From Oscillatoria sp. FACHB-1406 (lineage in GTDB: Bacteria > Cyanobacteriota > Cyanobacteriia > Cyanobacteriales > Spirulinaceae): 64,000 bases of DNA. The DNA lies in the NCBI RefSeq assembly GCF_014698145.1, contig NZ_JACJSM010000005.1, positions 62,001-126,000 of the forward strand. The letters run 5' to 3'. Each line of letters opens with the position of its first letter. Position 1 is the stretch's first letter. This document shows positions 27,370 to 37,289 of this stretch, piece after piece. The notes below the pieces were generated by a model. It was not told where the DNA came from. It did no database searches and saw only the letters and a list, made by a program, of their open reading frames with translations. Made by a program: the position numbers and the translations under genes.

Positions 27370-29082
27370 ATGGCATTTCTACGGCGATTCCGACTGCGTT
27401 TGCCGATAATCGGCGTTTTAGCTTGTATGGTTGCCCTCGCGCTCTCCCTGCCCTTTTCTAGCGCCACTGCACAACCCTCCCTCCCCACCCCCCTCACCGA
27501 ACTTCCGCTTCCCTCCACCCTGCGCGTCGGCAACCTCGTCGCCGTCCCCGTCACCCTCGATGGTTACGAACTCTTTCGCATCGCCTCGAGTGCCGCAACT
27601 AGCAATACCGAAGGCAAAAAGGGCGATAAATTCCCCCTCGAGCAGCGCGTCAAGCTCATTGAAAACGAACTCTACGCCATTGTCGATCGCGCCCGCTACC
27701 CCCAATACTGGCAGCGCGGTTTCGATCCTAAAACCCTCGCCATTACAGTCGGCAAGCGCAAAAACGATCTCGTCATCTTAGCCCGCGATGGCGACAAATT
27801 GCGAGAGCGACAAGTGATGTTAGTTGCGCCGGAAGATGCCGAATACAACGGACGTTCCCTCACCCAATGGGCTGATGAGTTGACAAAAACAATAAAAGAT
27901 GCACTGCTCCAAGCTCAAAAAGAGAGAGCGCCTGATTACTTACTGCGACAGGTTCAGTGGGCAGTCGGACTGTTTTTGTTGAGCATTCTCGTGCGGTGGA
28001 TGCTGGATCCCCTCGAGCGAAGCGCGATCGCGGAATGGGAACGCCTCAAACAATGGCGCAATCAACTCGAAGCCGAACCGCCCCCTCCCACCGATAGTAA
28101 CGCGCCGCCCATCGCCGCTCAACAAGATCGCGTCGTCGCCAACCGCGAACAACTGATCGTTTGGGAACGCCAGCGCAACACCAACATCCTCAAACGGCGG
28201 CTGCTGGAATGGGGACAACTCTTTCTGTGGGCGGGGATGATTACCTGGATTCTCGGGCGCTTTCCTTGGACGCGCAGCTTGCACGTTTGGCTGATCGAAC
28301 AACCCATTGCGCTGCTTGCGATTTGGTTTGGGATTAATATCGCGATTCGCTTTAGCACTGTCGCTGTCGATCGCCTCCTCAAAGCCATCCACGACACCGA
28401 AACCCCCCTCCTTGTCAATAGCCAACGGCAAATCGTGCGCCTTGCTACCTTCGGCGTTGTGATTAAAGGCAGCATTGTTTTCGCCCTTTACACGATTGGC
28501 ATTTTTTTAGCATTAGAAACGTTGGATATTCCCATCGCACCCGTTCTCGCCAGCGTTGGGATTATCGGTTTAGCCCTCTCCCTCGGTTCCCAAAGTTTCG
28601 TTAAAGATGTCGTCAACGGCAGCTTAATTTTGCTCGAAGATCAATATGCGGTTGGCGATTATATTGATGTTGGTGGGGCAGAAGGCGTTGTGGAAAATAT
28701 GAATTTACGCATTACTCAAATTCGCGGCGCGGGCGGGCGTTTAACAACGGTTCCGAATGGCAATATTGCCACGATTCACAACCACAGTAAAGAATGGTCG
28801 CGGTTGGATTTTACCATCGAAGTTGCACCCGATACCGACCTCGATCGCGCGATGAAAATTATGCGCGAAGTTGCCGAAAGAATGCAAAAAGATGACGACT
28901 GGGAAGATAAAATTATCGAACCGACTAGCGCGATCGGCGTTCAACGCATCAATGCCCAAGGCGTTCAAATTTTAATGTGGATTAAAACCCAACCCTTGCA
29001 GCAATGGCAAGTCGGACGCGAGTACAGTCGCCGCCTCAAAGTTGCGTTTCAGCAGAACGAAATTCGCATTGGAGGAGCGTAA
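27370..29082 (+). CDS. MscS-family mechanosensitive ion channel
   Basis: A 570-residue membrane protein. A signal/membrane segment (about 10-30) is followed by a periplasmic region, a membrane helix near 195-210, two more around 300-345, and the MscS pore region (about 365-420) with the glycine/alanine-rich helix PVLASVGIIGLALSLGSQSFVKDVVNG. A beta domain begins VGDYIDVGGAEGVVE. These channels release solutes on hypoosmotic shock. The gene ends three bases from the convergent bioF stop, with no hairpin between, so antisense overlap of transcripts is likely. Confidence 0.92.
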   Translation: MAFLRRFRLRLPIIGVLACMVALALSLPFSSATAQPSLPTPLTELPLPSTLRVGNLVAVPVTLDGYELFRIASSAATSNTEGKKGDKFPLEQRVKLIENELYAIVDRARYPQYWQRGFDPKTLAITVGKRKNDLVILARDGDKLRERQVMLVAPEDAEYNGRSLTQWADELTKTIKDALLQAQKERAPDYLLRQVQWAVGLFLLSILVRWMLDPLERSAIAEWERLKQWRNQLEAEPPPPTDSNAPPIAAQQDRVVANREQLIVWERQRNTNILKRRLLEWGQLFLWAGMITWILGRFPWTRSLHVWLIEQPIALLAIWFGINIAIRFSTVAVDRLLKAIHDTETPLLVNSQRQIVRLATFGVVIKGSIVFALYTIGIFLALETLDIPIAPVLASVGIIGLALSLGSQSFVKDVVNGSLILLEDQYAVGDYIDVGGAEGVVENMNLRITQIRGAGGRLTTVPNGNIATIHNHSKEWSRLDFTIEVAPDTDLDRAMKIMREVAERMQKDDDWEDKIIEPTSAIGVQRINAQGVQILMWIKTQPLQQWQVGREYSRRLKVAFQQNEIRIGGA

Positions 29083-29085
29083 ATG

Positions 29086-30237
29086 CTAGACATCCAATAC
29101 CTCCAAAACGCGATCGCAATGTTCTAATTCGTGAGTTGCCATTACCGAAAAGCGCAGGCGACTGGTGGGAACGGTGGGCGGGCGAATGGCGGGGGCAAAA
29201 ATTCCCGCTGCTTTCAGTTTTTTCGCCATTGCTAGCGCTGTGGCAGGGGATGCGAGTCCGATGCAGAGAATGGGCGCTTCGGAGGGTAAGAGCGTTGCTC
29301 TGGTTTGTTGGAGGCGTTGTTTGAGATAGTTAACGTTGCGCCACAGTTGGGCGCGGCGTTCGGGTTCGCTGCGAATGATCTCAATCGCGGCGATCGCGGC
29401 GGCGGTGTCGGCGGGCGATAATCCAGTGGTATAAATCCACGTCGCGGCGCGATTGCGGAGGTAATCGACAAGCAGCGCGGAACCGGCGACGTAACCGCCC
29501 AGACTCCCCAAGGCTTTGCTGAGCGTACCGATTTGTACGAGCGATCGCCCGCTACAATGAGAATGCTCGACGCAGCCCGCTCCCGTTTCCCCCAAAACGC
29601 CCGTTGCGTGCGCTTCGTCGGCTAACACCATGCAGTCGAATTCTTCGGCGAGATCGAGCAGTTGCGGGAGGGGGCATAAATCTCCATCCATGCTGAATAC
29701 TGTATCGGTGGTTATCAAACAGCGGCGATAGTGGGGGCGATGCCGGTGCAGTTTGGCGCGCAAATCGTCGAGATCGTTGTGTTCCCACTCGAGCGCGGTT
29801 GCACCGCTGAGAATGGCTCCATTTTTAAGGCTGGAATGGTTGTAGCGATCGCCTAAAATCAGATCGCGCGCTCCGACTAAGGCGGCAATTGTCCCGAGAT
29901 TGGCGAGATAGCCGGAACTGAAAACCAGTGCATCTTCGGTTTGTTTTAAGGACGCGATCGCAAGTTCTAATTGGCGGTGAAGTTCCCGATGTCCGCTTAG
30001 CAGCCTCGAGCCGGTACTCCCCGTCCCGTATTCTCGCGTCGCTGCTATCGCCGCTTCGATTAAACGTTCGTCGCCCGCGAGTCCTAGATAATCGTTGCTG
30101 GCAAAGTTAATAACCTTGCGCCCTTCGAGCGTGACAACCGCTCCCGCTCGTCCTTGCAACGGTTTTACGGAACGATACCAATCAGCGCGGCGAATGGTAT
30201 CGAGCGATCGCGCCATCCAATCATAAGCGTTTGTCAT
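29086..30237 (-). CDS. bioF: 8-amino-7-oxononanoate synthase
   Basis: A 383-residue PLP enzyme of the alpha-oxoamine synthase family that condenses pimeloyl-ACP/CoA and alanine in biotin synthesis. Visible motifs: [24 protein letters not shown], the PLP aspartate segment [13 protein letters not shown] and the Schiff-base lysine in [12 protein letters not shown]. Length and motifs match BioF; KBL is an alternative family member but the N-terminus fits BioF better. Its start overlaps the stop of the upstream Uma2 gene (ATGA), which implies coupled translation. Confidence 0.92.
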   Translation of the reverse strand: MTNAYDWMARSLDTIRRADWYRSVKPLQGRAGAVVTLEGRKVINFASNDYLGLAGDERLIEAAIAATREYGTGSTGSRLLSGHRELHRQLELAIASLKQTEDALVFSSGYLANLGTIAALVGARDLILGDRYNHSSLKNGAILSGATALEWEHNDLDDLRAKLHRHRPHYRRCLITTDTVFSMDGDLCPLPQLLDLAEEFDCMVLADEAHATGVLGETGAGCVEHSHCSGRSLVQIGTLSKALGSLGGYVAGSALLVDYLRNRAATWIYTTGLSPADTAAAIAAIEIIRSEPERRAQLWRNVNYLKQRLQQTRATLLPSEAPILCIGLASPATALAMAKKLKAAGIFAPAIRPPTVPTSRLRFSVMATHELEHCDRVLEVLDV

Positions 30238-30935
30238 TCCGGAAGATCGCCAAATCGTTCTTGGTACTGACGCAGGAGCGCTTCTAACTCTTCGGCGCGC
30301 TGGCGTTCGGCTTCGGCTCGCTCTTCGGCTTCCGTTTGCGCTGCCGTTGCCATCGTTAACGCTTCTGATAATTCGTCGGGAATTAGCAACTTTTCGCCCG
30401 TATCTTCCCGATAAAAAGCGATTAACTTGCCGTCCACTTCTAGGCGCAATTGGAGAACTTGGCTGCGGCGATCCGCGATCGCAACGTACTCGCCATTGAG
30501 CAAACGATAGCCGACGAGTTGTTCTTCAATCCACTCCTTTTTCGGATCGAATAGCCAATATTCCCGAACGCCCAGCCCTTCATACAGCGCCTTCTTTTCC
30601 GTCATATCTTTATTTTTCGTTCGCCGGGAAGTCATCTCAAAAATTACCTTCGGCGCTTGCTTCTCTTCCCAGAGTTTATAACTATCCCGTCCACCCGGTT
30701 CGACATCGAAAATGACCATCACATCGGGAACGACATAAATTTTAGGGAAGTTCTCGACGTAATAGAAGATTTGGTCGGCTAACACCGTGACGCGACGACC
30801 TTGGAGGTAGCGCCGCAGCACTTCTAACGTCATCAAAATTGCATACAAGTGGTCGTAGGTTTCTGCCAAGGGTTCGCCATCCTCGCTTGGATACTCAATT
30901 TCTTCTGTTTGAGGAGAGACTGTAAGAGAAACCAT
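30234..30935 (-). CDS. Uma2 family endonuclease-like protein, translationally coupled to bioF
   Basis: A 233-residue Uma2 protein. The start ATG 30935 is preferred because AGAGGTGAAATC precedes it, and the upstream 39 codons are AT-rich and unlike the family. The core shows [15 protein letters not shown] and [15 protein letters not shown], the predicted PD-(D/E)XK acidic residues. It belongs to a different Uma2 subgroup from the pair at 11.6-12.9 kb and has a coiled-coil C-terminus ([17 protein letters not shown]). The 4-base overlap with bioF makes the two a transcription unit, though no functional link is known. Confidence 0.9.
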   Translation of the reverse strand: MVSLTVSPQTEEIEYPSEDGEPLAETYDHLYAILMTLEVLRRYLQGRRVTVLADQIFYYVENFPKIYVVPDVMVIFDVEPGGRDSYKLWEEKQAPKVIFEMTSRRTKNKDMTEKKALYEGLGVREYWLFDPKKEWIEEQLVGYRLLNGEYVAIADRRSQVLQLRLEVDGKLIAFYREDTGEKLLIPDELSEALTMATAAQTEAEERAEAERQRAEELEALLRQYQERFGDLPE

Positions 30936-30994
30936 GATTTCACCTCTGATTAGAAGTCGGAGCTTATTGATGATTATCGTATCATTAAAATGAC

Positions 30995-31612
30995 TCAGTT
31001 TAGCTTTTTTTGACTCAAATATATTCTTATCTCTCGATGACAAGTTATCCAAAAATACAGAACAACGTTAACTTCGCTCAACACCTTGGGAATCCCTTCT
31101 AAGAAGACCGAAATTTCGTGACCTCCGGGCTGCAAAGTATCGATCGCAATCCCGAAAGCCAACAGCCCCATTCCCCACATCAACAACGGATAGGGAGTCG
31201 ATCGCCAAAAGTTGCGAAAACCCCACCCATAAAGACCGACAGCAACGGCATAAATCGAACAAGTCACGAGTTTGGGGACTCCCAGCAATAGAAAAATGAT
31301 ATGAATCCGATAGATTTCATTAAGGAGAAACCCCCCAGTTATAAGGGCAGAAGCTAACATAAAGCGATTTATCTTCGCTCCGGGTTGCAATTTGTGCAGC
31401 AACGCCCAAGTAAAAGCGCAAACAACCCCGGGAACCGCACATAAAATTTGGAAGGTGTAGGTAAATAGTCGTTCGCCGACGGGATAAGGCGATGGCGGCG
31501 GTAGAAATAAAAGACTCGCCGACAAACCGTAGTGTTGGGCAATAACCAGAATGGCAACCATTACGCCGATAGCGCAGAAATTTAGCTGAAGAATGCCGCG
31601 ATTCTTTTTCAT
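30995..31612 (-). CDS. Multi-pass membrane protein of unknown function
   Basis: A 205-residue hydrophobic protein with about six predicted membrane helices: residues 10-28, 50-72, 83-102, 105-130, 140-160 and 175-192. I recognise no family. The loop YPVGERLFTY and the charged end YLSQKKLN are the only polar stretches of note. A Fur-box-like palindrome lies about 150 bases upstream of its start, so iron-dependent expression is possible. Start MKKNRGILQ is the first ATG of the frame. Confidence 0.65.
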   Translation of the reverse strand: MKKNRGILQLNFCAIGVMVAILVIAQHYGLSASLLFLPPPSPYPVGERLFTYTFQILCAVPGVVCAFTWALLHKLQPGAKINRFMLASALITGGFLLNEIYRIHIIFLLLGVPKLVTCSIYAVAVGLYGWGFRNFWRSTPYPLLMWGMGLLAFGIAIDTLQPGGHEISVFLEGIPKVLSEVNVVLYFWITCHREIRIYLSQKKLN

Positions 31613-32045
31613 CTCATCTTTCCCTTTCTTGAAGCAGTGAAGGGAGAAACCTAGCTTTTTTGCTTAAGGAAATACAAGCTTGAGCCTCCCGATTCCGGAA
31701 AGAGGCTTGATTTCAGCGCGCACCGCTATGCCGATCCCTTCAGGATTGCGCCTAGGGATGCGAATGATTATCATTTTTACAAATAATAGATTTTCTTAAT
31801 AAAGTTTGTAGCGTAAATATCATTAACCATTAGATAGCGATTGTAACAATCTGTCCTTAGAAATCCTGACTTTTCTGAGTTTCCAGGCAGGTAATTGTTG
31901 CAATTCTTAAAAAACGAACGAAGGAATTGAGTGTTAACCTGTGAATAGCAAAAGAAGAGTTGATGTTAGAGCGATTACAATGACTCGGACAATCAACATC
32001 GATTTCTAGCTGTAGTTTGCCCGCCGTAGAAAACGCCCATTCATC
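31613..32045. other. Divergent intergenic region with a Fur-box-like palindrome
   Basis: A 433-base spacer between the membrane-protein gene and the formamidase gene. It contains the palindrome at 31762-31774 and AT-rich DNA around 31780-31850 suitable for promoters. A frame on the minus strand here reads across into the formamidase gene and is not taken as real. Confidence 0.5.
31762..31774. promoter_or_regulatory. Fur-box-like operator
   Basis: AATGATTATCATT is a perfect 13-base palindrome identical to the core of the classical Fur consensus (GATAATGATAATCATTATC). It lies about 150 bases upstream of the minus-strand membrane-protein gene and about 270 upstream of the plus-strand formamidase gene. 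Flanks match the full 19-base consensus only partly. Confidence 0.5.
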
Positions 32046-33233
32046 ATGCCACCAACTCTCTTCAAAGTCGATCTGACTAAACCCATGCAAGAGCAGGAAT
32101 TGCCCGGTCATAACCGCTGGCATCCCGATATTCCTGCTGTCGTCTCCGTTAGTCCCGGCGATATCTTTCGCATTGAATGTAAAGATTGGACGGACGGGCA
32201 AATTGCGAATAACGATGACCCCAGCGATGTCCGCGATGTCGATCTCAGTGTCGTTCATGTTTTAAGCGGTCCGATTTACGTGAATGGTGCGGAACCGGGC
32301 GATATTTTAGTGGTAGATTTACTCGATATCGGTCCGCTGGCAGGCGATGAGTGGGGTTTTACTGGAATTTTTGCGCGGGAAAATGGCGGCGGATTTTTAA
32401 CGGATCATTTTCCAAATGCAGCTAAAGCGTGTTGGGATATTCAAGGAATTTATACGCAATCTCGTCACATTCCTGGAGTCCGTTTTGCAGGGATTACTCA
32501 CCCCGGTTTAATCGGTTGCGCGCCTTCCCATGAATTGTTGGCGAAATGGAACGCCCGAGAGCGCGCGCTGGTGGAAAAAGGCGGCCCGCCCTGGAAACCG
32601 GCGATTCCTCCCCTGGCGGAATTACCAAACCCTAAAAATGCAATTTTAGGCACATTAAAAGGTGCAGAATTCGATCGCGTTGCAGCCGAAGCAGCGCGTA
32701 CCGTCCCACCTCGGGAACATGGCGGGAACTGCGATATTAAGAACCTCTCCAAAGGGTCGCGCATTTACTTCCCGGTGTATGTAGAAGGAGCAAAACTATC
32801 AATGGGAGACATTCATTTCTCTCAAGGCGATGGCGAAATTTCCTTCTGTGGTGCAATTGAAATGTCGGGATATATCGACCTGCACGTTGATGTGATTAAA
32901 GGCGGGGTTGAAAAGTACGGAATGGTGAATCCGATCTTTAAACCCGGCCCGGTAGAACCGCGTTATTCAGAGTATTTAATCTTTGAAGGAATTTCTGTCG
33001 ATGAGTTTACTGGAGAACAGTATTATCTCGACGCGCACGTTGCTTATCGTCGTGCTTGTTTAAACGCGATCGAATACCTCAAAAAATTTGGGTTTACGGG
33101 CGAACAAGCTTATTTATTGTTAAGTTGCGCGCCGGTAGAAGGCAGAGTCAGCGGAATTGTCGATATTCCTAATGCTTGTTGTACTTTAGCGTTACCGACA
33201 GAAATTTTTGATATCGACATTCTGCCTAAATGA
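32046..33233 (+). CDS. fmdA: Formamidase (acetamidase/formamidase family)
   Basis: A 395-residue cytosolic amidase that hydrolyses formamide to formate and ammonia, a nitrogen-scavenging reaction. The FmdA/AmdA family is recognised from HNRWHPDIPAVVSVSPGD, IECKDWTDGQI, the GHPGLIG-like HPGLIGCAPS, and ENGGNCDIKNL-like EHGGNCDIKNLSKGS, plus GDIHFSQGDGE. Length matches. A small FmdB-type zinc-ribbon gene follows 77 bases downstream in the same direction, the usual partner, so co-transcription is likely. Confidence 0.94.
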   Translation: MPPTLFKVDLTKPMQEQELPGHNRWHPDIPAVVSVSPGDIFRIECKDWTDGQIANNDDPSDVRDVDLSVVHVLSGPIYVNGAEPGDILVVDLLDIGPLAGDEWGFTGIFARENGGGFLTDHFPNAAKACWDIQGIYTQSRHIPGVRFAGITHPGLIGCAPSHELLAKWNARERALVEKGGPPWKPAIPPLAELPNPKNAILGTLKGAEFDRVAAEAARTVPPREHGGNCDIKNLSKGSRIYFPVYVEGAKLSMGDIHFSQGDGEISFCGAIEMSGYIDLHVDVIKGGVEKYGMVNPIFKPGPVEPRYSEYLIFEGISVDEFTGEQYYLDAHVAYRRACLNAIEYLKKFGFTGEQAYLLLSCAPVEGRVSGIVDIPNACCTLALPTEIFDIDILPK

Positions 33234-33310
33234 AGATTGCTTAAACCGGGTTGGCTTGAATAATTTGCACAACTCGGTTTTTTAAACTTTGAATTTTGAA
33301 TTTTTGGATT

Positions 33311-33589
33311 ATGCCTCTATACGATTTTCGCTGTAAAACTTGTGGAGACTTTGAGGCTTTGCGAACCATCGCGGAGTTAAACGTACCAATGACTTGTCCG
33401 ATCTGCTCTGAAATCGTGCAGCGCCTCTTTTCGCCGCCAATGGTAAACTTAAATTCCGGTCGCTTGCCTAGCAGCGATTCGGGAGAACCGGCGCGCGTGC
33501 GACGGATAAAAGCACCTCAACCGCCGAAATACCAAACGGTTAAAGGCGGACGACCCTGGATGCTCGGTCATGCGTCGGAGCGACTTTAA
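33311..33589 (+). CDS. FmdB-type zinc ribbon protein
   Basis: A 92-residue protein with the FmdB zinc ribbon: CKTCG (residues 8-12) and CPIC (about 31-34) supply four cysteine ligands. FmdB was proposed as a regulator of formamidase, and its position directly after fmdA matches that. The start is ATG 33311 (MPLYDFRCKTC), the conserved N-terminus, not the upstream frame extension. The C-terminal tail is basic and proline-rich. Its last four bases overlap the end of the convergent DUF3598 gene. Confidence 0.9.
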   Translation: MPLYDFRCKTCGDFEALRTIAELNVPMTCPICSEIVQRLFSPPMVNLNSGRLPSSDSGEPARVRRIKAPQPPKYQTVKGGRPWMLGHASERL

Positions 33590-34410
33590 TTGACTTTTTG
33601 CTCTTCGAGCAAGGTCAAACTCATCCACTCTCCTTTAGCATTGTAACTGCGAATAAGGCGCTGTCGTCGCTGCGGTTCGAGTAGCCATCCCATTTCTAGG
33701 ATGAAAGGATGACCGCGCTGAATCGATTGAGGACAATTAGCAGAACCTCCATCGGGCAGCAGGAGAATTTGTATGGGTAAAGCGCCTTCGTTGAAAAGCA
33801 GGCGGGAGCCTTGAATTTCGCCGGTGGAGCTAACAACGCGATCGCCAAATTCTAACTTTTGTTGGATGCGATTTTCGTTTTCAATCGCGATCGAAAGCCG
33901 CGTCGGATAAACGCTAGGATTGCGATAATCGGGATAAAGCGTTGTCGCTTGCCCTTCCCAAGTTCCCGCTAACTGTTCGACGGTTAAGGGCGGGCGATCG
34001 GGAGTGGTGCTGTGGGGTAAACGTTCGCGAATGAGGGTAATGCGATTGCACTGACTGGCGCGATCGTACAACATTACCGCGCGCAAGCGGCGATCGCCTT
34101 CGATTAAACCAAACTCAGCCCCAAACTCGCTATAAGGTCCCCACTGGAACGAACCTTGAGAAAACGCGCCCGTTTCAAAAAATAAAACTTTGGGGGCGAC
34201 TTGGGTATACTCGAGCGCGATTTCCTTGGGCGGTTCGTCGGGCGGAAGATAGCGAACGGTTAGCGAGACTTTTTGGTTATTCTCCGAACCAATCAGCGAG
34301 ACAACCGAGGGAGTCTCTCCCAGCAATTCCCCTTCCGGAGAAAAGGCGGCAAACGAACCTTGCCATTCTCCCAGATTCTTCAAAAAATTTTCCCACTGTG
34401 CGGACATCAT
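33586..34410 (-). CDS. DUF3598 family protein
   Basis: A 274-residue protein of the DUF3598 family, found in cyanobacteria and plants. It has two lipocalin-like beta halves: residues about 1-135 (FLKNLGEWQGSFAAFSPEG) and 145-270 (LAGTWEGQATTLYPDYRNPS). The repeated W-(Q/E)-G-x-(F/A) at each half's start supports internal duplication. A few relatives have been linked to pigment or lipid binding, but no function can be assigned here. No signal peptide. Confidence 0.8.
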   Translation of the reverse strand: MMSAQWENFLKNLGEWQGSFAAFSPEGELLGETPSVVSLIGSENNQKVSLTVRYLPPDEPPKEIALEYTQVAPKVLFFETGAFSQGSFQWGPYSEFGAEFGLIEGDRRLRAVMLYDRASQCNRITLIRERLPHSTTPDRPPLTVEQLAGTWEGQATTLYPDYRNPSVYPTRLSIAIENENRIQQKLEFGDRVVSSTGEIQGSRLLFNEGALPIQILLLPDGGSANCPQSIQRGHPFILEMGWLLEPQRRQRLIRSYNAKGEWMSLTLLEEQKVN

Positions 34411-34442
34411 CTAAATCTATAAATTAGCTCTCAAGCTTGATT

Positions 34443-35687
34443 TTAAGCGCCAAGTTCCTCTAAAACATCTTCTTCTAGTAATAATTGTGCCGCTTCGAGC
34501 ATTTCTGCTGCAATTTCTCTTAAATCGTCGCGATTGCCCAAATAAGCTTGCAGGGCGGCGAAGGGATCGATACGACTGCTAGCCCCCAATTCTGGCAAGC
34601 GGGGGGTGGCTAACTGAGAGACGAGTTCGGGACGAATCGTGTAGGTGTGGGAAGGTTGTAAGGCTTGGTGCAGTGCGGGCGTATCGATTTCGTCCAATTG
34701 TTCCGATCGCAGTTTATAAATGAGACGCACGACAGTTTCTTCTATTTCATATTTCGCGATCGCGTTTAAAATAGCAACTTGCGGCTCCTCGGATTGAGAC
34801 ACATCAACTTCAATCGTCCGAAAAGGACGCACGGGTAACGTGCAGAACTCCCAATTCGCTTTACCTTTTTCTAACTCCAGCCAAATATAGCCCTTATCTT
34901 CTTTTTCCTCGCTAAAATCGACTCGTTCGATGCTACCGGGATAGACGACGGGGGGATTATTAGCGGGATTCAAATTTTGGTGTTTGTGAACGTGACCGAG
35001 GGCAACATAATCGATCTCGGGACGGATAAGCAGCGAGATGGGAATGGTGAAACCTTTACCCACGGCTAAAAAGCGTTCGGCTCCGAGGGTAGCGCGATCG
35101 ACCATTAAATGTCCGAGCAGAATTGTGGGAATATTGGCATCTAAGCGGCGAATTTCGGCTTCTAAGACCGGGCGCAGGCGATCGATGAGTAAAGCATTCA
35201 CTTCAGCTAGGGAATGCCCTTCTGTTTCCGGGCGCGTTAGCAATGTCGATCGCGTCAGCCAAGGCAGCGTCAGCACTTGAACGTCGCCGTTGCGCGTTGA
35301 AATGCGGTGCGTAGCAATGCCATCGCCGACGTGAAAGCCCGGAACTGCTAAGGTTCGGTAGATACAAAGACTCGCGCCGCCCGTCCCTTGGGAATGTTGG
35401 TCGTGGTTGCCGACTAACAGGACGGCTGGGATATCGGCATCGGCAAGGCGACGAAATTGGGCGGCGAATGCTTCTTGGATGTAGGGCGGCGGCGTAGCGT
35501 CGGGGAAGGCATCGCCGCCAAAGAGGACTAAATCGGCGGGTTCTTCGATGGCGCGATCGATACAGCGCGATAAGGTATTGACAAAATCCTCTAGTCGTGT
35601 GTTAGTGCCGGTATCGGGATTGACGCGACCGTGCGTGAAACTACTGCCTAGATGAATATCCGATAAGTGAAGGATTGCGATCGCCAT
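34443..35687 (-). CDS. sbcD: Exonuclease SbcCD subunit D
   Basis: A 414-residue Mre11/SbcD-type metallophosphoesterase that forms the nuclease part of the SbcCD complex, which opens hairpins and DNA ends. All metal motifs are present: LHLSDIHLG (residues 5-13), FGGDAFPD, GNHDQH, GHLMVD and GHVHKHQN. The C-terminal capping region (about 285-414) is acidic and helical. The partner sbcC is not next to it, unlike in many bacteria. Starts at ATG 35687. Confidence 0.92.
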   Translation of the reverse strand: MAIAILHLSDIHLGSSFTHGRVNPDTGTNTRLEDFVNTLSRCIDRAIEEPADLVLFGGDAFPDATPPPYIQEAFAAQFRRLADADIPAVLLVGNHDQHSQGTGGASLCIYRTLAVPGFHVGDGIATHRISTRNGDVQVLTLPWLTRSTLLTRPETEGHSLAEVNALLIDRLRPVLEAEIRRLDANIPTILLGHLMVDRATLGAERFLAVGKGFTIPISLLIRPEIDYVALGHVHKHQNLNPANNPPVVYPGSIERVDFSEEKEDKGYIWLELEKGKANWEFCTLPVRPFRTIEVDVSQSEEPQVAILNAIAKYEIEETVVRLIYKLRSEQLDEIDTPALHQALQPSHTYTIRPELVSQLATPRLPELGASSRIDPFAALQAYLGNRDDLREIAAEMLEAAQLLLEEDVLEELGA

Positions 35688-35971
35688 TAGCTCTCCGATT
35701 CTTAAACAATAGTTGCTAAAGTGAAATTTTTATGAAGCGCTGTTTCGATATTTCGGGTTAAAAAAACTTTTATCGGCTCGAGCGCTGGGAACTCACAATC
35801 TTTACAGAAAGCGCGATCGGTCAAGCTCTGGGGGGATTCATCCCTTGACCGCAGACTTGACCCTGACTGTAGCAATCGTTAGTATAGATTAAAACTAAAT
35901 ACTTTTTCAGTTCTTTTCCACATCATTAATCCTTCACCTACATACCCTCTCACCTATCCGTGCAATTACTT

Positions 35972-36430
35972 ATGAACGGAGCGAATTCCACTCCTCAAAA
36001 CGACGAAGCTCACCTCAACGATCCCCAATATTGGTACGCTCGTGGTGAAGAACTGGCTAGCCTCGGTCAGTACGAACAAGCCTTGAACTGCTACGATAAA
36101 TCCCTAAACCTACAGCCCGACAATATTCAAGCTTGGATTCAATATGGCTGCATTCTCACGCAACTCGATCGCTATGCAGAAGCTTTAATTGGATTTGAAG
36201 CCGCCTTAGCCCTCGATCCTCGCGATGAAACGGCTTTATTATTCAAAGGTGTTGCGTTACATCAACTTGGCGATTACGAGCAAGCTTATTTAGTCTACGA
36301 TCGCGCCGAAGGCGTAGAGCGCGGGATGCTATCGACCCAACTGTTACACTTGGGTCATAAACTCCTCGCAGCTTGTGGGTTCTCCAAGCCGAAAGCGCCC
36401 GTTGCTCCCGGCGAGCGAGTGAAGCGTTGA
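35972..36430 (+). CDS. TPR repeat protein
   Basis: A 152-residue cytosolic protein with about three tetratricopeptide repeats (WYARGEELASLGQYEQALNCYDKSL, AWIQYGCILTQLDRYAEALIGFEAALALDP and the following unit). It probably mediates protein-protein contacts; no partner can be named. ATG 35972 is preferred to an in-frame GTG at 35960. The C-terminus is short, basic and proline-rich (KPKAPVAPGERVKR). Confidence 0.85.
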   Translation: MNGANSTPQNDEAHLNDPQYWYARGEELASLGQYEQALNCYDKSLNLQPDNIQAWIQYGCILTQLDRYAEALIGFEAALALDPRDETALLFKGVALHQLGDYEQAYLVYDRAEGVERGMLSTQLLHLGHKLLAACGFSKPKAPVAPGERVKR

Positions 36431-36466
36431 TGGAAACCTTCGCCGTCTCTCACCCCTAACGCAAAG

Positions 36467-36490
36467 CGGGACGTTGGAGCCAACGTCCCG
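36467..36490. terminator. Palindromic hairpin between TPR and STAS genes
   Basis: An 11-bp stem CGGGACGTTGG/CCAACGTCCCG with a 2-base centre lies between two convergent genes. It shares the GGGACGTT core with the palindrome at 56322-56353, so both may be copies of one dispersed element used as terminators. Confidence 0.6.
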
Positions 36491-36580
36491 AGATGAGGTA
36501 TAAAAATGAGTCTGCTGTCGAAAGTCCCTCAACGGTCGATCTTCCGATAATTTAGGCTTGTGCTTCAATTTCAACTCACT

Positions 36581-36919
36581 CTACTCGATAACTGAAAATT
36601 CGCCCGCTAAACGATCTTCAAACATATCAAAAGTCCTATCAAGCTGAGTCAGTTCAAACACAATCCGGACTGCGGGCGGTACGGAACAGAAGATCAGACG
36701 TTTGTTCAAACTGTTCGCCAGACGATAGGCCGTTACCAGTGTCATCAAGCCAGCACTATCGAGAAATTCAACCTTTGATAAATCAAGCTGCAACACTGAG
36801 AGCGCGGGTTTGGCAAGTTTTTTCATCAACTGCCCTCTTAACTCTTCTGCATTCACCGCAGTTATACTGCCAAACAGTTCGATGGTTGCAATTTTTTCGG
36901 AGACGATTGAATGAGTCAC
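36581..36919 (-). CDS. STAS-domain anti-sigma factor antagonist
   Basis: A 112-residue STAS-domain protein of the SpoIIAA/RsbV type, which binds an anti-sigma or related kinase and is switched by serine phosphorylation. The motif LSKVEFLDSAGLMTL (residues about 48-62) carries the conserved D-S-(A/S)-G with the phosphorylatable Ser. Partner kinases are not adjacent; the SpoIIE-type phosphatase at 62.3-63.8 kb in this window would be a suitable counterpart, which is inference. Confidence 0.9.
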   Translation of the reverse strand: MTHSIVSEKIATIELFGSITAVNAEELRGQLMKKLAKPALSVLQLDLSKVEFLDSAGLMTLVTAYRLANSLNKRLIFCSVPPAVRIVFELTQLDRTFDMFEDRLAGEFSVIE

Positions 36920-37289
36920 GGCTTCTGTCTTTAATCCTTAACTAAGAGGTGTGAAGTTATCTCAATGTTCTGACGATAACGATAATTTTCGCGAGCGACT
37001 AGAGGTTTCCGCCAAATTTGTCGAATCTTTATTAAAATCTGAAGATGCTTGAAGATTGTATGAATTTTAGGGAGAACTGGCTCTATTTGTAATTTCAATC
37101 ACTTTCTGGCATCGTCCAATTTGCTAGAGTTGGCGTTCTCACGCGCAACCCTAAAATCGGGCTTATTCGCGAATAACTATCAATTTAATAAGCAGTTTCT
37201 AAATCTTTCAATTCTGACAATAGCACGAACCCAAAAAACTTAGTGATTCAGATCAACGCGCGCGACCACCGAAAGAGGGATGATAAGAA
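36920..37289. other. Intergenic region, no gene seen
   Basis: A 370-base AT-rich spacer between the STAS gene and a small ORF. It carries no convincing open frame, hairpin or repeat; it probably holds the promoters of the flanking genes. Confidence 0.5.

Noticed and set aside
31857-32258. 133-residue minus-strand frame overlapping the formamidase start
   Set aside because: It runs antisense into a well-supported gene, and has no conserved features.
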